A stretch of DNA of 64,000 nt from positions 19,567,366 to 19,631,365 of the forward strand of contig CAMZMU010000075.1 in assembly GCA_947311845.1 (NCBI GenBank), written 5' to 3'. Position 1 is the first letter of the stretch. Every line of letters starts with the position of its first letter. The stretch comes from Poa pratensis (lineage: Eukaryota; Streptophyta; Magnoliopsida; Poales; Poaceae). Positions 9,703-21,473 of the stretch are shown here, piece by piece. A program made the translations under genes and the position numbers. The notes beneath the pieces were generated by a model that searched no databases, was not told where the DNA came from, and was given only the letters and a program-made list of their open reading frames with translations.

Positions 9703-11946
9703 ATTTCTGGATCTATCTATTCACATGGCTTTTGATTCACTATTGCCCATATTGTTGGCAATTGGTTACCGGGTCCCAAGTACTACAACCACTCATATGT
9801 GTGTGACCATCATGATGTTGTTCTTTAAGGGGGAAAATCACATCAAGGCTATAAAGATCTATGGGAGTTGACTGCGCTCTCGGTATTTTCCGCAATAATC
9901 GAAGCATCATGAACGAATGGTGGCAGGCATCATGTGTTTGAATGAAGCCCACAGATAGACTTGTGTCCTAACATGGTTGACAGTGTAGGAATAGGTTTTG
10001 CACTTGATTTCTTGAGCTATGGAAGCAAGTGGTTGTTTATCCATCTTTTTTTAGATTATACAGTAATAAAAGGTAAATCGTGACTTGTTTTCAAGGGATT
10101 TTTGGTCTGGTATTCACTCGTTAAACTTACTGTCATTCTTGGACACTTTTTTTTTCATTTCTTTCTCGTAGCCATAGTTTTACATATTTCTTAACATTTT
10201 CTCGTACCCATAGTTGGTTTGTATAGCTAGAACAATATGAGCAGGCTGCACTACTCATGGGCCACATAGGACAAAGGGCAAATACGGGCCACAGAGGTGC
10301 ACACACCATTTTTATGAGCTGGTTGCAGGAAAAAGTTCTTGGATCCTGGTAGATGTGCATCATGTTGGGCCTTACTAGGTCCGGTGCATCATCAAGATGC
10401 AGGCCGAAAGATATGGAATTCTTATTTTCTCAGACAGAAAAGTTGTTGACATTTTGTAATTTCCTGTTTCTTTTTTGCGGGTAAAAGATGGTTATATTAA
10501 AACTTTGTTCTTACAGAAAGATCCAGAACAGAAGAAAAATTACAAACAGGTCCTTCTGGATCCCGACGTCGCTGACGAACATGACGAGTCGGAGGCGCGC
10601 CACTGAAGCTGCTCCTCAAGCCGTGGATAATCAGAGCCGCCCCTTCACAGCTGGGAAGTCACCGAACAATGGCTCCGAAGATCCTACACCCTGGATCATC
10701 GACGCCGTTGCGAAGCTTCTCCACACCATCTTCCACTTCTTCTTCAAACTCCAGATCCGTCGCCTAGCCAGATAGGGACGGGGCTTCAGGAGCTCTTCAA
10801 ACATGGAACGAAGTGGTCCTCTCCTATGCTCTTTTGTACTCATCTTTAATAAGAGAAAATCGTAAGGTTTTCTAAAGTACTTAAGAGATCTTAATGGCCA
10901 CCTATTATGTAATCCTTGGAGTATGTATACCCACTTTTCCATATACCACTCAAATTGAACCCATTATGCATCTTAAAGTGAATGGGCCACCGCTGGTGAT
11001 CATGGGCATGATCAACGCACAACGGGCGTCCAACCGTGTCTCCCCCCCTCCCCACACCCACACATGCACCTTGTCCCTTCCTCCTTCCCTTCTTTCTCTT
11101 CCTCCCCTCCTCTCCGTGAGCGGTAGCGCTCTCCTTCCCAAAATCTGCCGCGGCGAACTTCCACTCTTCGTTCTGACGGGAAACACCTGCGGGCACCTGG
11201 TCGAAATCGATCATGGGCACAGGTGCCCGCAAGCTAGCACAACACCATTAGTTTTTGTAATATAACCTTTTTATGTACATAAAAGGTGTAAGTTTCACAA
11301 CACTTGCTTCCTAGTATCTAGTATTAATAATAGAGTATATTAAAGTTGATAAAAAGCATAAGGCACGAGTGTATATAAAGTCATATATGAGGATTGTAGT
11401 GCATACTCTCAAGATTACATAACCATTTTCCTACACATACTAAGCATGTATAGTCTGACATATGAAGCAAATTCAGTAGCACGTAAACATTATGCATTAT
11501 TGTGGCTAAATGAGGACTTTGGAGAAAACTTGATGTGGCACCCTCTAGCACTATGTCTGGCTGTCATGAAAAGCTTAAGCACATGATGAAAACATCATAC
11601 TAATCGCCCCACAAAAAAGTAGAAACCTACTAATAAGAAAATCATTTATGACAATATTTCCATCCGAGTGGTTCAAAACAAGAAGGCTGAAAAGCAACTT
11701 ACACTTGGTATAATTATACACAAATATTCTGTCAATGTGTTACACAATACGAAATTACAATAACATTATCTTACAATAGATATATCAGATGACATTCAAA
11801 AAGAGTGGCCATGTGTACAAATTAAAAATCACAGAAAACAAATGTCAAGTAAAACTTTGCAAGAAACATATCTATGTGCTTCTTGATAACTTATAAATGT
11901 TAGGGCAATCATTATAACAGTGCTGAGCACTATATCCAGGGTGAGT
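9703..11946. other. Intergenic region; possible retroposon 3' end at about 10472-10860
   Basis: No host gene was recognised. On the minus strand, a segment from about 10860 to 10472 ends in ataaccatcttttacccgc followed by an A-run, the style of 3' end seen in grass non-LTR retroposons and like the micro-insertion at 20773-20837. It has a GC-rich body, but no protein family was recognised and no target duplication was found. Around 10893-11265 there is CT-rich sequence with short open frames on both strands that resemble no known protein. 11266-11946 is AT-rich and should contain the cysteine oxidase 3' UTR. Confidence 0.4.
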
Positions 11947-14018
11947 TCAGAAGTTCAAAGTAGGTCCTGTGTAAAGATCTCTTCTAATAACAAAGTTGTT
12001 AGGGGGCTGGTATTCTTGCAGCCAGACGAATTCAGATCCCCTTGTCCGGTCCAATAAAATGCCTGGAGAAGCAATAGCAAAATATAAGTAATTAAAACCC
12101 GAGGCCGGCCACAGCACGGCTAGTAAATCGTGGTTGTTCTTCGTCAAGCAGAGAGCACGGCACTGACCTGTTGGGTCTGATTTCGGCAATCTCCGGAAGT
12201 AGGAGCAATGCCTTCCATCCTCTGATGAGTAAGGAGGCGACAAGATGTCCAAGATAGCACAGGGAGTGATGGCTTTCAGAGCATGGATATTCCCAAGGAC
12301 CATTGCCCCGCAAGGTGCAGATATTTCACCATCTCTTACAACCTTGGCTGGTCTGACTGCAAGTACCAAATAAGTTTGAAATCAATTGAGGGTGCCTGTT
12401 TCAGTTATATCCACGTTCTGTATCATAGATAAAAACTAAGGGTCATTGGTTGAGTTGCTAGGCTACGCTGGGGAGTAATAAGCAAATACAATATGGCAAG
12501 TTTGCTTGTTACTGTATCAAATTATAACGCTCAATCAAATATTTGCTGGTAATATTAATGCAAAATAAGGTAAACCCAGAGTTTCCCTTAAAAAAAGGTA
12601 AACCCAAATTTTCCATGTAGACAATGCTGTACAGACAGCAGTGACAAAGAAAATTACATTTGAGGACCATTACTTGGCAACTAAATATCCTATAGCGTTG
12701 TTGTACCAGAGGAAAAAAAGCCAGATATAAGCTCCAAAAATATCAGCAATGAGGAAACAAAACAATAAGAATTATCCCAGGGCTTTTCATGCATCTGGGC
12801 TATATCCGATGTGTCACAAGGTTAAAAAACTGGTATACACTCCTTCATAAAACATTGCACATTCTCAACTCTTAAATTTACGATGCATATAATAACACGT
12901 TATGAAAAGAAATCAATTTATGATCAAGATAAAACCCACCTTTTGATAAGCTACGAGGTTCGTCTATATCAATCCAATCATACGATTTGACATGCACTTT
13001 TCCATACAGAAGTTTGCTGAGCACAGTCATGCCTGGATGGTTGTGCAGCGGAATGATGGATGATGCTGGTATGCAAAATATGCCAATCTGCAGGGACAAT
13101 GTGGAAGTACATTGGACAACCTCAAAATTTGTTAAAAGCAAGAGATAAGGGAGAACTAACGGGCAAACAAGTGCTCCATATACAAAAAGTAGCATGACAG
13201 TGGCCAAGTAGTTGATGGGGCTTACAGAGAAGCTTTTGCACTCATATATATGACGATATCTGATTGTTGGGCTTGAAGGGAATACAGTTTTCCTATTCAA
13301 CGCTCGTGGTCTTCTCCAAACACGAACAGCTTGTGCTTCACACTCAAGTCCAACATCAGAAGGTGTGATCATGTCTGTTAACAAATTTTGAATCAGTAAG
13401 AAAAAAGACCAACTGTCATGCGCTAAACATACATAGTACCAGTGTAAGTTTTCTTTTGTTTAAATTTGGACTGTACGTACTACAGGTGTAAGTTAAAGTT
13501 AATCGAAATCCTACAACGAAATATGTACATAATTATATGTTGATCGACACACGTGAGGTGAAGTGTCAGAATAAAAGAACATACCAGAGAATTTAAATAT
13601 ATAAAATGGACGACCAGAACACTCATAGTTGAGGTGGACGTTTAAGCTACTGTAAATAAGAGTACACCTGACAGCAGCATCAGAAAAAGTGATATAGGTG
13701 CAATATCACATCCTCGTCTGCTAACAACTGTATTATGTATGAAGTTTCTATTTATTCAGGATAACGTGGAAACACATCCAATATAGTGAATCTAAAACAC
13801 ATCCAATAAATAGAACATAATCTAATTAATGTAATGAATTTAGTATCGATAGTTTTTCTTTCTCTCAAAGCAGCACAGGAACACAACTCATAACCCCAAT
13901 ATAATATGTAGTTCTTACCTAATACATCACGAACATTTTCAACGGCTTCAGGAGATGATGGCCCTTTTTCAAATAATGATACTTTGCACACATCATAAAG
14001 CTTTTGGATTGCAGCCAT
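11947..14018 (-). CDS. Plant cysteine oxidase (PCO4/PCO5-like), intact five-exon gene
   Basis: Exons on the minus strand are 13919-14018, 13226-13374, 12940-13087, 12168-12356 and 11947-12062. All splice sites are GT/AG, phases fit, and the CDS is 702 bp encoding 233 residues. Key blocks are ITPSDVGLECEAQA, then IGIFCIPASSIIPLHNHPGM, GKVHVKSYDWIDID, GNIHALKAITPCAILDILSP and FVIRRDLYTGP. The cupin iron ligands are His98 and His100 (LHNHPG) and probably His157 (GNIH). PCOs use O2 to oxidise the N-terminal cysteine of proteins such as ERF-VII factors, feeding them to the Arg/N-degron pathway; loss of oxygen stabilises the targets. The short C-terminus and lack of a long N-terminal extension suit the PCO4/5 (constitutive) class rather than hypoxia-induced PCO1/2, an inference from length and exon layout. 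The ATG at 14018 opens the conserved MAAIQKLYDVCK helix. Intron 3 contains an 11-bp-TSD micro-insertion; coding sequence is unaffected. Confidence 0.93.
12568..12606 (+). mobile_element. 17-bp micro-retroposition with 11-bp target duplication in PCO intron 3
   Basis: The 11-mer aggtaaaccca occurs at 12568-12578 and again at 12596-12606. Between them lies a 17-bp insert, gagtttccctt followed by A6. A-tail plus flanking direct repeat is the signature of target-primed reverse transcription that captured almost only the tail of its template. A simple replication-slippage duplication would not add the A-run. It lies inside the intron between PCO exons 3 and 4. Confidence 0.6.
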
Positions 14019-15125
14019 AGAATCAAAGGGCTTATATAAGTTAATAAGTTTTTTAGAATTCTTAATAACTTATTAACTTAATAAGTTAATAAATTAGTCT
14101 CAACCCTCCGAAGAGTTCACTTTGAACACATTTTTCTGAGCCAGGTGGAACTATCTTTGGCAGCCTGTTCCAGTAGAAAAAGAAATTTAACATCAGGTAT
14201 TGACAAAAGAAAAATCAGCAAATGGCTATGCATGCAGCATTCAAATTGTGACTATTTTTCCTTTGACTTCAGGTGGTTAGCAACCACCAATCTGGGACTA
14301 ATCTTTTCTATTAGTACAGATCGAACTAAGAACATGAACACCAATGTATTAGTGCTGAACATGACATAAACACTACAATTCCATATGACCACTAGTTCTT
14401 AGATTTACACTGAATTGACCACGCATCTAAGAAACGGACAAAAAGGAATTCGTTTCTACTCCATCCAAACTGGAAGGAATTATTTTCAGACTTTCGAGGG
14501 TCAAGAATCAGCTCAAAGAACAGGGATACAGGTGAGATCGCACCCAGCACTAGGAACCAACCAAAATTGATGGATCGAACCAAGAAACGGGGGCAACGGG
14601 ATAGTACCTTGGAAAGGGCGACGAGAGAGGAGGAAGAAGGTACCCGCGGAGCTCTTCCGCTGCTCTCCAGAGGCGACATCCCATCTTGTACTTGCATCTT
14701 ACTGGGTTGGTGAAGAAAAGGGCACAGCACCAGAACTGATGTCGAAATTTGCAAGACAAAGGGACTTCCTTTCCTTTTCTAGAAATGGCTTGAAGGGAAC
14801 AGAAATAAGTGGATTTTATGGGGGATATCTATACAATTAAATCGTTTTAGGCGTGATTTTTTCTCGAGTTCAACATTAACCACCAACGCATACCGAGAAT
14901 TTTTTTCTGAGCACAAATGCACAATTACCGAAAACTGAAATGATTTCAAAACAAGGAAAGTGTTTTCTCTGTCGGCATGCATCGTGTCTCGGTGAAGGAG
15001 ATGAAGAATCTTGTTGCTTCCACACATGCGTTGAAGTGGAGTAGCCGCACCATAAAGCAGATTCACCTTTTTTTCTAATTACATTAATTACCTTCTTCCA
15101 CACGAGAAGAAATTAGCAGACGGCA
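14019..15125 (-). promoter_or_regulatory. PCO upstream region with a possible untranslated leader exon
   Basis: The sequence just upstream of the PCO ATG is AT-rich (14035-14100, repeated ttaataagtt units). Around 14608-14760 the minus strand reads as a CT- and GC-rich leader-like block that ends ctttccaag|gtactatccc at 14608, a good splice donor. This suggests a 5' UTR intron, which would need transcript evidence. No TATA box was identified with confidence. No other gene was recognised up to 15125. Confidence 0.35.
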
Positions 15126-15319
15126 CCGACGCCTTTGGTAGAGCGGACTTGTGGTGATGGTTTGTAGAGCAGGTGTCGACGGGATTCCCGTCACGGGAAG
15201 CAGGTCACGGCAGAGAGGGGAAAAGAGAGCAGGTGTCGACGGGAAGCAGGTCACTCTCTATTAAAAAAAAAGAGACAATTTACCGACGCCTTTGGTAGAG
15301 CGGACTTATGGTGATGGTT
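15126..15319 (+). repeat. 157-bp direct duplication of a local unit, interrupted by LINE 1
   Basis: The word ccgacgcctttggtagagcg starts at 15126 and again at 15283, a 157-bp period. Between them caggtgtcgacgggaagcag and variants occur twice (about 15172 and 15231), and a third copy resumes at 17574, right of LINE 1. A diverged copy also occurs at 23330-23440, upstream of repeat copy C. LINE 1 has therefore landed in a pre-existing repeated segment. Confidence 0.7.
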
Positions 15320-17572
15320 TTTTTTTTTTTGAACAACTGATGGCACCGGAGGTGCCCAATATATTTCAGCTCAAATACAGAATACAGCGTTTAATACATA
15401 GTCCTGCATCTTGAAAGATTGTAAAATAGAAATGACAGGACAATCTTTTTTCCCGTGAGCTGAAAAGTTGCATCTAAAAATAGGTTGGTTTAGGCTATGC
15501 CTAAGAACCTGTTTAGCACTGCTATTTGCCACCTCATTGAAGCCTCTATTAATGTGATGAATCTGTATTACTGAATCTGAAGTGGCCTGAAGAAGTCTGC
15601 AATTGCATCCCTAGAGTTCCAATGTAAGAAGCGGTGGCTTAAACATCTGGAGGTCGCTACCGTCGCAAGAACCTGATTGTCTGTGAGAAATGTAGGCCTC
15701 TGAATCTGTAGGTGTTGTGCCACTCTCCCGGCAAACGCTAAAGCTTTCGCTTCCGCTTGGAACGCCGAAGAAGCGTGTGGAGCTGAAGCTTGTATCTTAA
15801 TTTTGCATTCATTCCCGTTTATTTCAGCTTTGATGAAGACTCCAATCCCTGTGACCTGCTGGTGGTTGTATCCCGCGTTTGAGCTTGCTTTCCACGCTGC
15901 ATCTAAAAAAATAATCGGGCCTGCAAAAGTTCTGTTAGTATCCACTGTTGTCTGTTGTTGAAGATCGGATTGCTGATTTGCTTTCTTTTGCATCTGCTTT
16001 TCCCCTGTAACCTGAAGGTTTGGAGTACCAATATCACACAATTCCAGGTTAGAAGAAAGAGCACAGGCTTGGATGCTAATTTGATATGGCTTCCCTGATG
16101 TTCTATTAAAAAGGCAGTCATTCCTGAACTTCCAAATACACCACATAAAATTGAGTATGTTCTGAAGAGAAGCATGTGGATGATTCATATTGAGCATCTT
16201 TAAGATGATCTGAGTTAATGAGTTGCAATCCTGGGTAAGGGTATCTATACGAATAAACCAAGGACGGATAAACCACCATGCCTTCACAAAAGGACAAGTA
16301 AAAAACAAATGAATGTCATCTTCCTCGGATCCACACCTGCAACATAGTTTACTTATGTGATTGGAGAATCTGCCCGCTCTTTTTCCTGCAGGTAAGGCCC
16401 TTCGAAGAAATCGCCACGCAAAGGTTTGAACTCTCGGTATAATATTCTTGCTTTTCCATACCTGATTAAGAAGTTGAGTCGTTGCTGGAGATGGTTGAGC
16501 TGGCCTTTGCTCCCCTGAATCATATATTTCCTGGAAACAAGCATAATATGCACTTTTGGCATTGCATAATCCATTGGGTGTTAATTTCCAGCATAGAAGG
16601 TCCTGCTCTTGAGAGTTAATGATTGGAGTTTGTTTAATAATATGGGCGAACATAGGAGTAAACAAGGAATCAATAAGTTCGCCATTCCAGGTTTTTTGAT
16701 CAGTAAGCCATAGGTCCTTAACTGTCGCAGGATACCTAAAACCAGGCTGTTGGATGATGAGGTTATCATATATGGATGTCCAAGATGAACACCAGGGAGA
16801 GCTCCAAATTGAAATGTTGCCCTCGGTCAATTGATAAAACGAGTGTGCCTTAAGAATATGTAGAACTTTAAGCACAGAGGCCCAGAAAGCAGATTTTGGA
16901 ACGTTGGGCTTGGGACGCCAAATGGAGGAATCCGGGAAATATTTGGCCTGAAGAATTTTGTGGAGTTGATCTTCAGGGTTTTGGGCTATACGCCAGGCAG
17001 CCATTAGAATAAGACTTTGATTAACCGCCTGTAAATTCCTAATCCCTAGGCCGCCTTCTTTCTTCGGAGTACATATATCCTTCCAAGCTTTAAGGCAAAG
17101 AGCACGAGTTGTTTTTTCCTCTCTAACTCCCGTCCACCAAAAAGTTCGAATAATGGATGTAAGTTTGGCAATGAACTTTTTGGAGAATAAAATGTTGGAC
17201 ATATAATAAACAGGAACAGAAGAAAAAACAGATTTTATGAGTTCAAGCCGTGCAGCGTGGGATAATTTATCAGCTTTGTAAGTACTGAGCTTAGACTTGA
17301 ATTTGTCCAGGACAAAATTATAAGCCGAAGCTCTGTTTTTTGCCGGAAGTATAAGCGGGTGACCTAAATGAATAAAGGAAGCATCAATATGTGAGACTGG
17401 GAAAATATTCTTGATGGCAGTAGCAGAACTTTGATGGACATGTTTACTGAAAATAATTCCAGATTTCTCCCAATTAGGAGTTTGCCCAGACAGTGAACAA
17501 AAAGAGTTGAGAATTTGACTAATGGCATTAGCTTCCTGCATAGTTGCTTTCCCGCATATGAGAAGATCGTCA
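15320..17572 (-). mobile_element. LINE 1: L1-clade non-LTR retrotransposon, 5'-truncated
   Basis: On the minus strand the element ends in an A-tail, seen as a T-run at about 15320-15330. The 5' truncation lies at about 17572, inside the reverse transcriptase domain. Right of the truncation the sequence returns to the caggtgtcgacggg repeat that also flanks the left side. Comparison with the neighbouring repeat copy suggests the insertion removed about 10 bp of target (tttgtagagc). Most of the first half of a normal L1 (ORF1, endonuclease, RT fingers and palm) is missing, so it is immobile. Confidence 0.85.
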
Positions 17573-17575
17573 GGT
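15568..17575 (-). CDS. LINE 1 ORF2 C-terminal part: RT end, zf-RVT and RNase H, open frame
   Basis: The frame stays open for about 670 residues. It begins exactly at the catalytic DD of the RT (DDLLICGKA). RT thumb and connection sequence follow (GQTPNWEKSGIIFS, LKAWKDICTPKKEGGLGIRN). A zinc-finger reverse transcriptase domain then has CRCGSEEDDIHLFFTCPFVK, and the C-terminus is an RVT_3 type RNase H with FLDAAWKAS, EAKALAF and FLTDNQVLA providing D-E-D. No premature stop or frameshift is present, so this copy is probably young although truncated. The first few residues before DDLL (from 17595) come from flanking repeat DNA and are not part of the protein. Truncation precisely at the catalytic dyad appears accidental. 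Confidence 0.88.
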
Positions 17576-17700
17576 GTCGACGGGAAGCAGGTCACGGTAG
17601 AGAGGTGGTCACGCTAGATCTGATGGACAAGCGACATGAGCAGCAGCTTCGCCGTCAAAAGAGAGGACCCTTTTTTTTAGAAATAGAGAGTGGCGGATTC

Positions 17701-19125
17701 TTTTTTTTTTGAATTTTCTGTATATATATAAGCAAGCAGGCCGCCTCATTAAAACCTTTCAGTCCCCGTAGGTACCCTGAAAGGAAAAAGAGTGCGTCTG
17801 GAACCTGCTGCTTTAGGAATTTATAATGTCATTACAATCAAGTGTGATCAGTTCCCGAATGCAGTCGGGCACTGCATCGCGAATAAAATGAGAAGATCCT
17901 GATTTGCCTAACTGAGCTAAAACATGAGCCACTCCATTACCCAAGCGGTCCACCTTCCGCACCGAGATATCCCGGAAGATCTTGAGCAGCTCGCGTGCTT
18001 CTAGGATCGTAGTCCAATTCGCAGAACCCTCCTCCGTATCAGATGTGATTGCGTGAACAGCACGGAGGCAGTCAGACTCAAGTACAGCAGGCCAGCGCCG
18101 CAACGAGACCAGGTGGCGGAGCCCCTCCAAGCATGCGATAACCTCAGCTTCTTCCGCGCTGAAACATACCGGAATGAACTTCCACTCCGACAGCATTGGC
18201 TCCCTAGGTGATCCCGAATAATTATTCCCACACCGGCATGCTTTGATGAAGGATCCCATCCGGCATCCACATTAGCTTTAACAGTACCAATATCCGGCGC
18301 TGACCAAGAAGCAGTGGGTATTCCTGAGACATTTTTACGAAGCCCAGAGAAGCAGTTTAGGTAGTTAACTAGATAGGGGACCGAGGCAGAGACCGAGGCC
18401 TTCCCATCCCCATGCACAACGTTATTTCGGTGGTGCCAAGCTCGCCAGAACGTGAAAATTATCTTCGGCCGCTGCTCCTTTGATGAGTTCCCAAGCAGTG
18501 TAAATAGCCACTCCTTCTCTTTTGCATAAAATGAACTTTCAGGTGGCAGCTCCCAGTGATCACGCAGCTGATCCCGTAGAGCCCGGGCTAGAGTGCAAGA
18601 GACAAGGGCGTGGTGAGCGTCCTCAACATCATGTCCACAGATTGTGCATATTGGTTCGAACTTTGATATTCTGTGGTGCAGGTTTTCGCGAACACCAAGC
18701 GAGTCCGACGCAACCCTCCATGCAAAAACTTTCAGCTTTGGAGGGATATCCAATTTCCACACAAGGTCCCATACTCTCCGATCACCCAGCGGCGCCGAGC
18801 TCGACTGCCCAGGGCTCAGACTTTGGAGCTTTGGTTGCAGTCCGATCCTGTACGCCGATCGAACACTGAAGGAGCCATTCGTTTCACCACTCCAAGCAAT
18901 AAAATCGTCAGATGCACGGGCAGGGATTTTGATATTGAGAATTACAGCCGCGTCGTGGGGAAAGCAGCACTCACGGACAGCCACTTCATCCCACGTCCTA
19001 GAGACAGGATCAATTAGTTCAGAAACCCACTTTCGCCGAGACGTGCCTCTCCTGCCGTCAACCTTTAGGGCGCCCGGCCTTGGTAGCCAATTATCACGAA
19101 AAATATTGACGCAAGAACGTCTTGG
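17701..19125 (-). pseudogene. LINE 2: 5'-truncated L1-type retrotransposon with zf-RVT and RNase H, frameshifted
   Basis: On the minus strand, coding sequence runs from about 19125 to 17826. It contains a zf-RVT domain (VWDLVWKLDIPPKLKVFAWR, CTICGHDVEDAHHALVSC) and an RVT_3 RNase H (VKANVDAGWD, SAEEAEVIACLEGLRHL, VLESDCLRAV). The frame breaks once at about 18206 inside the RNase H domain (after IIIRDHLGS), explained by one missing base. The A-tail is the T-run at 17701-17710. The last about 110 bp before the tail contain a cassette also found downstream of the Tat Gypsy pol gene at 61274-61352. The 5' end abuts a half Stowaway MITE. It differs from LINE 1 in sequence and so belongs to another family. 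Confidence 0.85.
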
Positions 19126-19224
19126 ATATGTCTAGATTCAGATGTATGTAGATAGGTTTTAGTGTACACATACATCCGAATTTGGATATATGTAAGACAT
19201 CCTTTTCCAAACGGAGGGAGTAGG
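19126..19224. mobile_element. Remnant of a Stowaway MITE
   Basis: The segment ends aagacatccttttccaaacg followed by gagggagta, the right terminus of a Stowaway element. Its body has tggatatgtctagattcag and the complementary-looking gaatttggatatatgtaag. The left terminus is missing where LINE 2 begins, so the MITE was broken by, or recombined with, the LINE insertion. Confidence 0.65.
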
Positions 19225-20065
19225 TCTCTAGACCCGGTGTCATGTGCACCCTAGTAGTTAAATGGATACACGCCTAAAATAGAGGTGGTATGTCCGGGGT
19301 ATATTGAGTGATGCATGAGGTAATATCAGAAAGGAGAAGTCATGTTGACAGGAAGATCGACAAAGGTAGTATAAATAAAGATATTGAATAGGGACACCTG
19401 CATGTATCAGTGTAAATGGTACTGGAATATTGATATCGAAAAAATACGCTATTAATTGGCCCTGTCCTTGACATTAGGCGAACTACATTTTTCTAGCCTC
19501 ATTACTCTAACATATGTGCACTTGTTCAATATCTATCACAAAAATCAACATCGACCCTTTCGTTGACACAACTCGCCTCTTTTTATTGATGTGTGCGTCA
19601 ACCGATGTAGAGATTGTTCATAACACCTCCTTTCTGGAAAAAAAGGCTAAATTATTTCTTAGTTTTGTTCCTCCCATACTCGCTTCCTTGAATCCTTGAA
19701 ATTCATTATTGAAAGGTAGTAGATGAATTGTGGGATATTGGTGGTGTTTATCGATTTATGGTTGGGAGACATCCGGAAATGCAAGGTGATGGGGTAAAGA
19801 ATCATACGGACAACCTCTCTTGGTAACACTGCTAAAAGAACATAATCCCGTAATCGAGTTCCACTTATGGAAGGATGATGCGGATGAATGGTATCCATAA
19901 CCACTGACGGGCCAAGCATTGCTCTCAATCATGTGCCCACCTCGAGAATGCATTCACGACCCTCCTCAACATCGACGTTCTTCGGCGATTCAGTGAATTT
20001 CTGCATCATGAAAGGGGCAACTGTTCTTCCGAGATCTGGTATCCTACCAATCAACAACAACCGTC
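19225..20065 (+). repeat. Local repeat unit, copy A
   Basis: This is one of four copies of an unrecognised sequence. Shared landmarks are gtcatgtgcaccctagtag, the TATA-like agtataaataaagatattga, catgtatcagtgtaaatgg, tctagcctcattactc, gatgtagaga, and ggagacatccggaaatgcaa. No conserved ORF runs through the copies, so it does not look protein coding. Copy A has the right part of the unit only; its left part is replaced by LINE 2 and the MITE remnant. Confidence 0.75.
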
Positions 20066-20333
20066 ATAGATAAATTTTGTTTTGTTTGAACTTGATAACT
20101 TCATAGCTTTCTAATGTAAAACATACGTGATGACCAACTTAGAAATTATGTCTAATTTATGCCATGGTCGTTTGTGGAGTGCTTAATTACACAAGCTTAG
20201 ATGTTAGTGACACCTATGTATCAGTTGCGCTACCGACAGGAAAGATCAAGCCTAATGCAACCTGCATTAGGCTTGGTTCTTTCCTAGACAAAATGACTCC
20301 ACAAATGGGCCAAACTCTCTGGGTGTGTGTTGG

Positions 20334-20335
<2 letters not shown>

Positions 20336-20379
<44 letters not shown>
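20336..20379 (+). repeat. Run of 44 consecutive G
   Basis: An uninterrupted G homopolymer of 44 bases, preceded by gggtgtgtgttggttg. It can form very stable G-quadruplexes and is hard for polymerases and sequencers, so its exact length is unreliable. It lies between repeat copies A and B. The apparent glycine- and proline-rich open frames across it are artefacts. Confidence 0.95.
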
Positions 20380-20380
<1 letters not shown>

Positions 20381-20759
20381 AACAGTGAAAGAGTACGTAC
20401 AACGCCGATCGGTTAGCAGTATCAAGGGGCGGACCCAAGATCTGACCAAACCTGGGCCAACTTTGTATAGTGCATTGTAATTAGGCTAAATCACATACCA
20501 AAACAATTATATTTCCACCGTATTATGTGTTGGGAAGCCTTTTTCATATTGTATTTCCACTCCTTGTACTCAAGCACATATCAGTCAGTTCAGGACCGCA
20601 CGCAATGTACAGTAGTTTGAACTAACGAAGCACAACTTGAACTGATGAAGCTTCAAAATATAGGAAGATATATAGATGCTTAGATATTACTAGTTCAAGT
20701 TAGAAATGCACCATAAAAAATAATAGGCTCAAATCTATTACTCATGTAAAGCCATGTCA

Positions 20760-20850
20760 ATTGTCAATAGTTTGTTTTCTGGGCTTTTCTGTAAGAATCT
20801 TGGCTGGATGTAACTGCAACTTTCCCCGCAAAAAAAAATTGTCAATAGTT
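20760..20850 (+). mobile_element. 65-bp micro-retroposition with 13-bp target duplication
   Basis: The 13-mer attgtcaatagtt occurs at 20760-20772 and 20838-20850. Between them is a 65-bp insert ending tgcaactttccccgc plus an A-tail. This is a severely 5'-truncated non-LTR retroposon, with a clean target-site duplication and tail. The 3' end cccgcaaaa resembles the end seen on the minus strand at about 10472. Its parent family is unknown to me. Confidence 0.85.
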
Positions 20851-21473
20851 CAGTTCACACCATTATTTACCCCATGTCCTTGTATTTCTAGATGCCTTCC
20901 AAGCCTAGATCTATGAACAACACCAATTCCATGAGCAATCTAAATTAGCAGCATATTAATTACCATTTGATAAGGATTTTGAGGCTTGAAATGAAGGGAT
21001 ATTGAAGGAATAAAGTAAGATAAGGGAGGATCGTTTTCGAAATAGACATGGGCGGACTAATGGTCACATGTATGCACATATTAATCACGTAAAGATGGGT
21101 GCCACATTATAATATACATCAAATATACCAACAAGAGGGACTTGGGGTGTCATGCATCGTAACCTAGTAGTTGAATGTGGGTATGCCTTTGCAAATAGAG
21201 GTGATATGCACGGCCTAGGCATTGAGTGATGCAAGCGGTAAAAAAAAAGTCATGTGCCATAAAAGGGTTGATAGAGATAGAAATAAAGATACTGAATAGG
21301 ACACATGCATGTATCAGTATAAATGGTGCTAAAATAATGATATCAAGGAGAGACCTATTGTCCCTTCGAGTGATACAAGGCTAGCTAACCACATTGTTCT
21401 AGCCTCATTACTCCGACTTATGTGCACTTGTTCAATATACTGTACAAGACTCACCTCTCTTTATTACTGTGTG

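Noticed and set aside
10893..11265. 123-codon plus and 113-codon minus overlapping frames
   Set aside because: CT-rich low-complexity sequence with no protein resemblance and no splice logic.
18522..19135. Several plus-strand frames of 114-163 codons
   Set aside because: Antisense to the LINE 2 zf-RVT/RNase H coding sequence.
20214..20449. Poly-glycine and poly-proline frames
   Set aside because: Produced only by the G44 run; no conserved sequence on either side.
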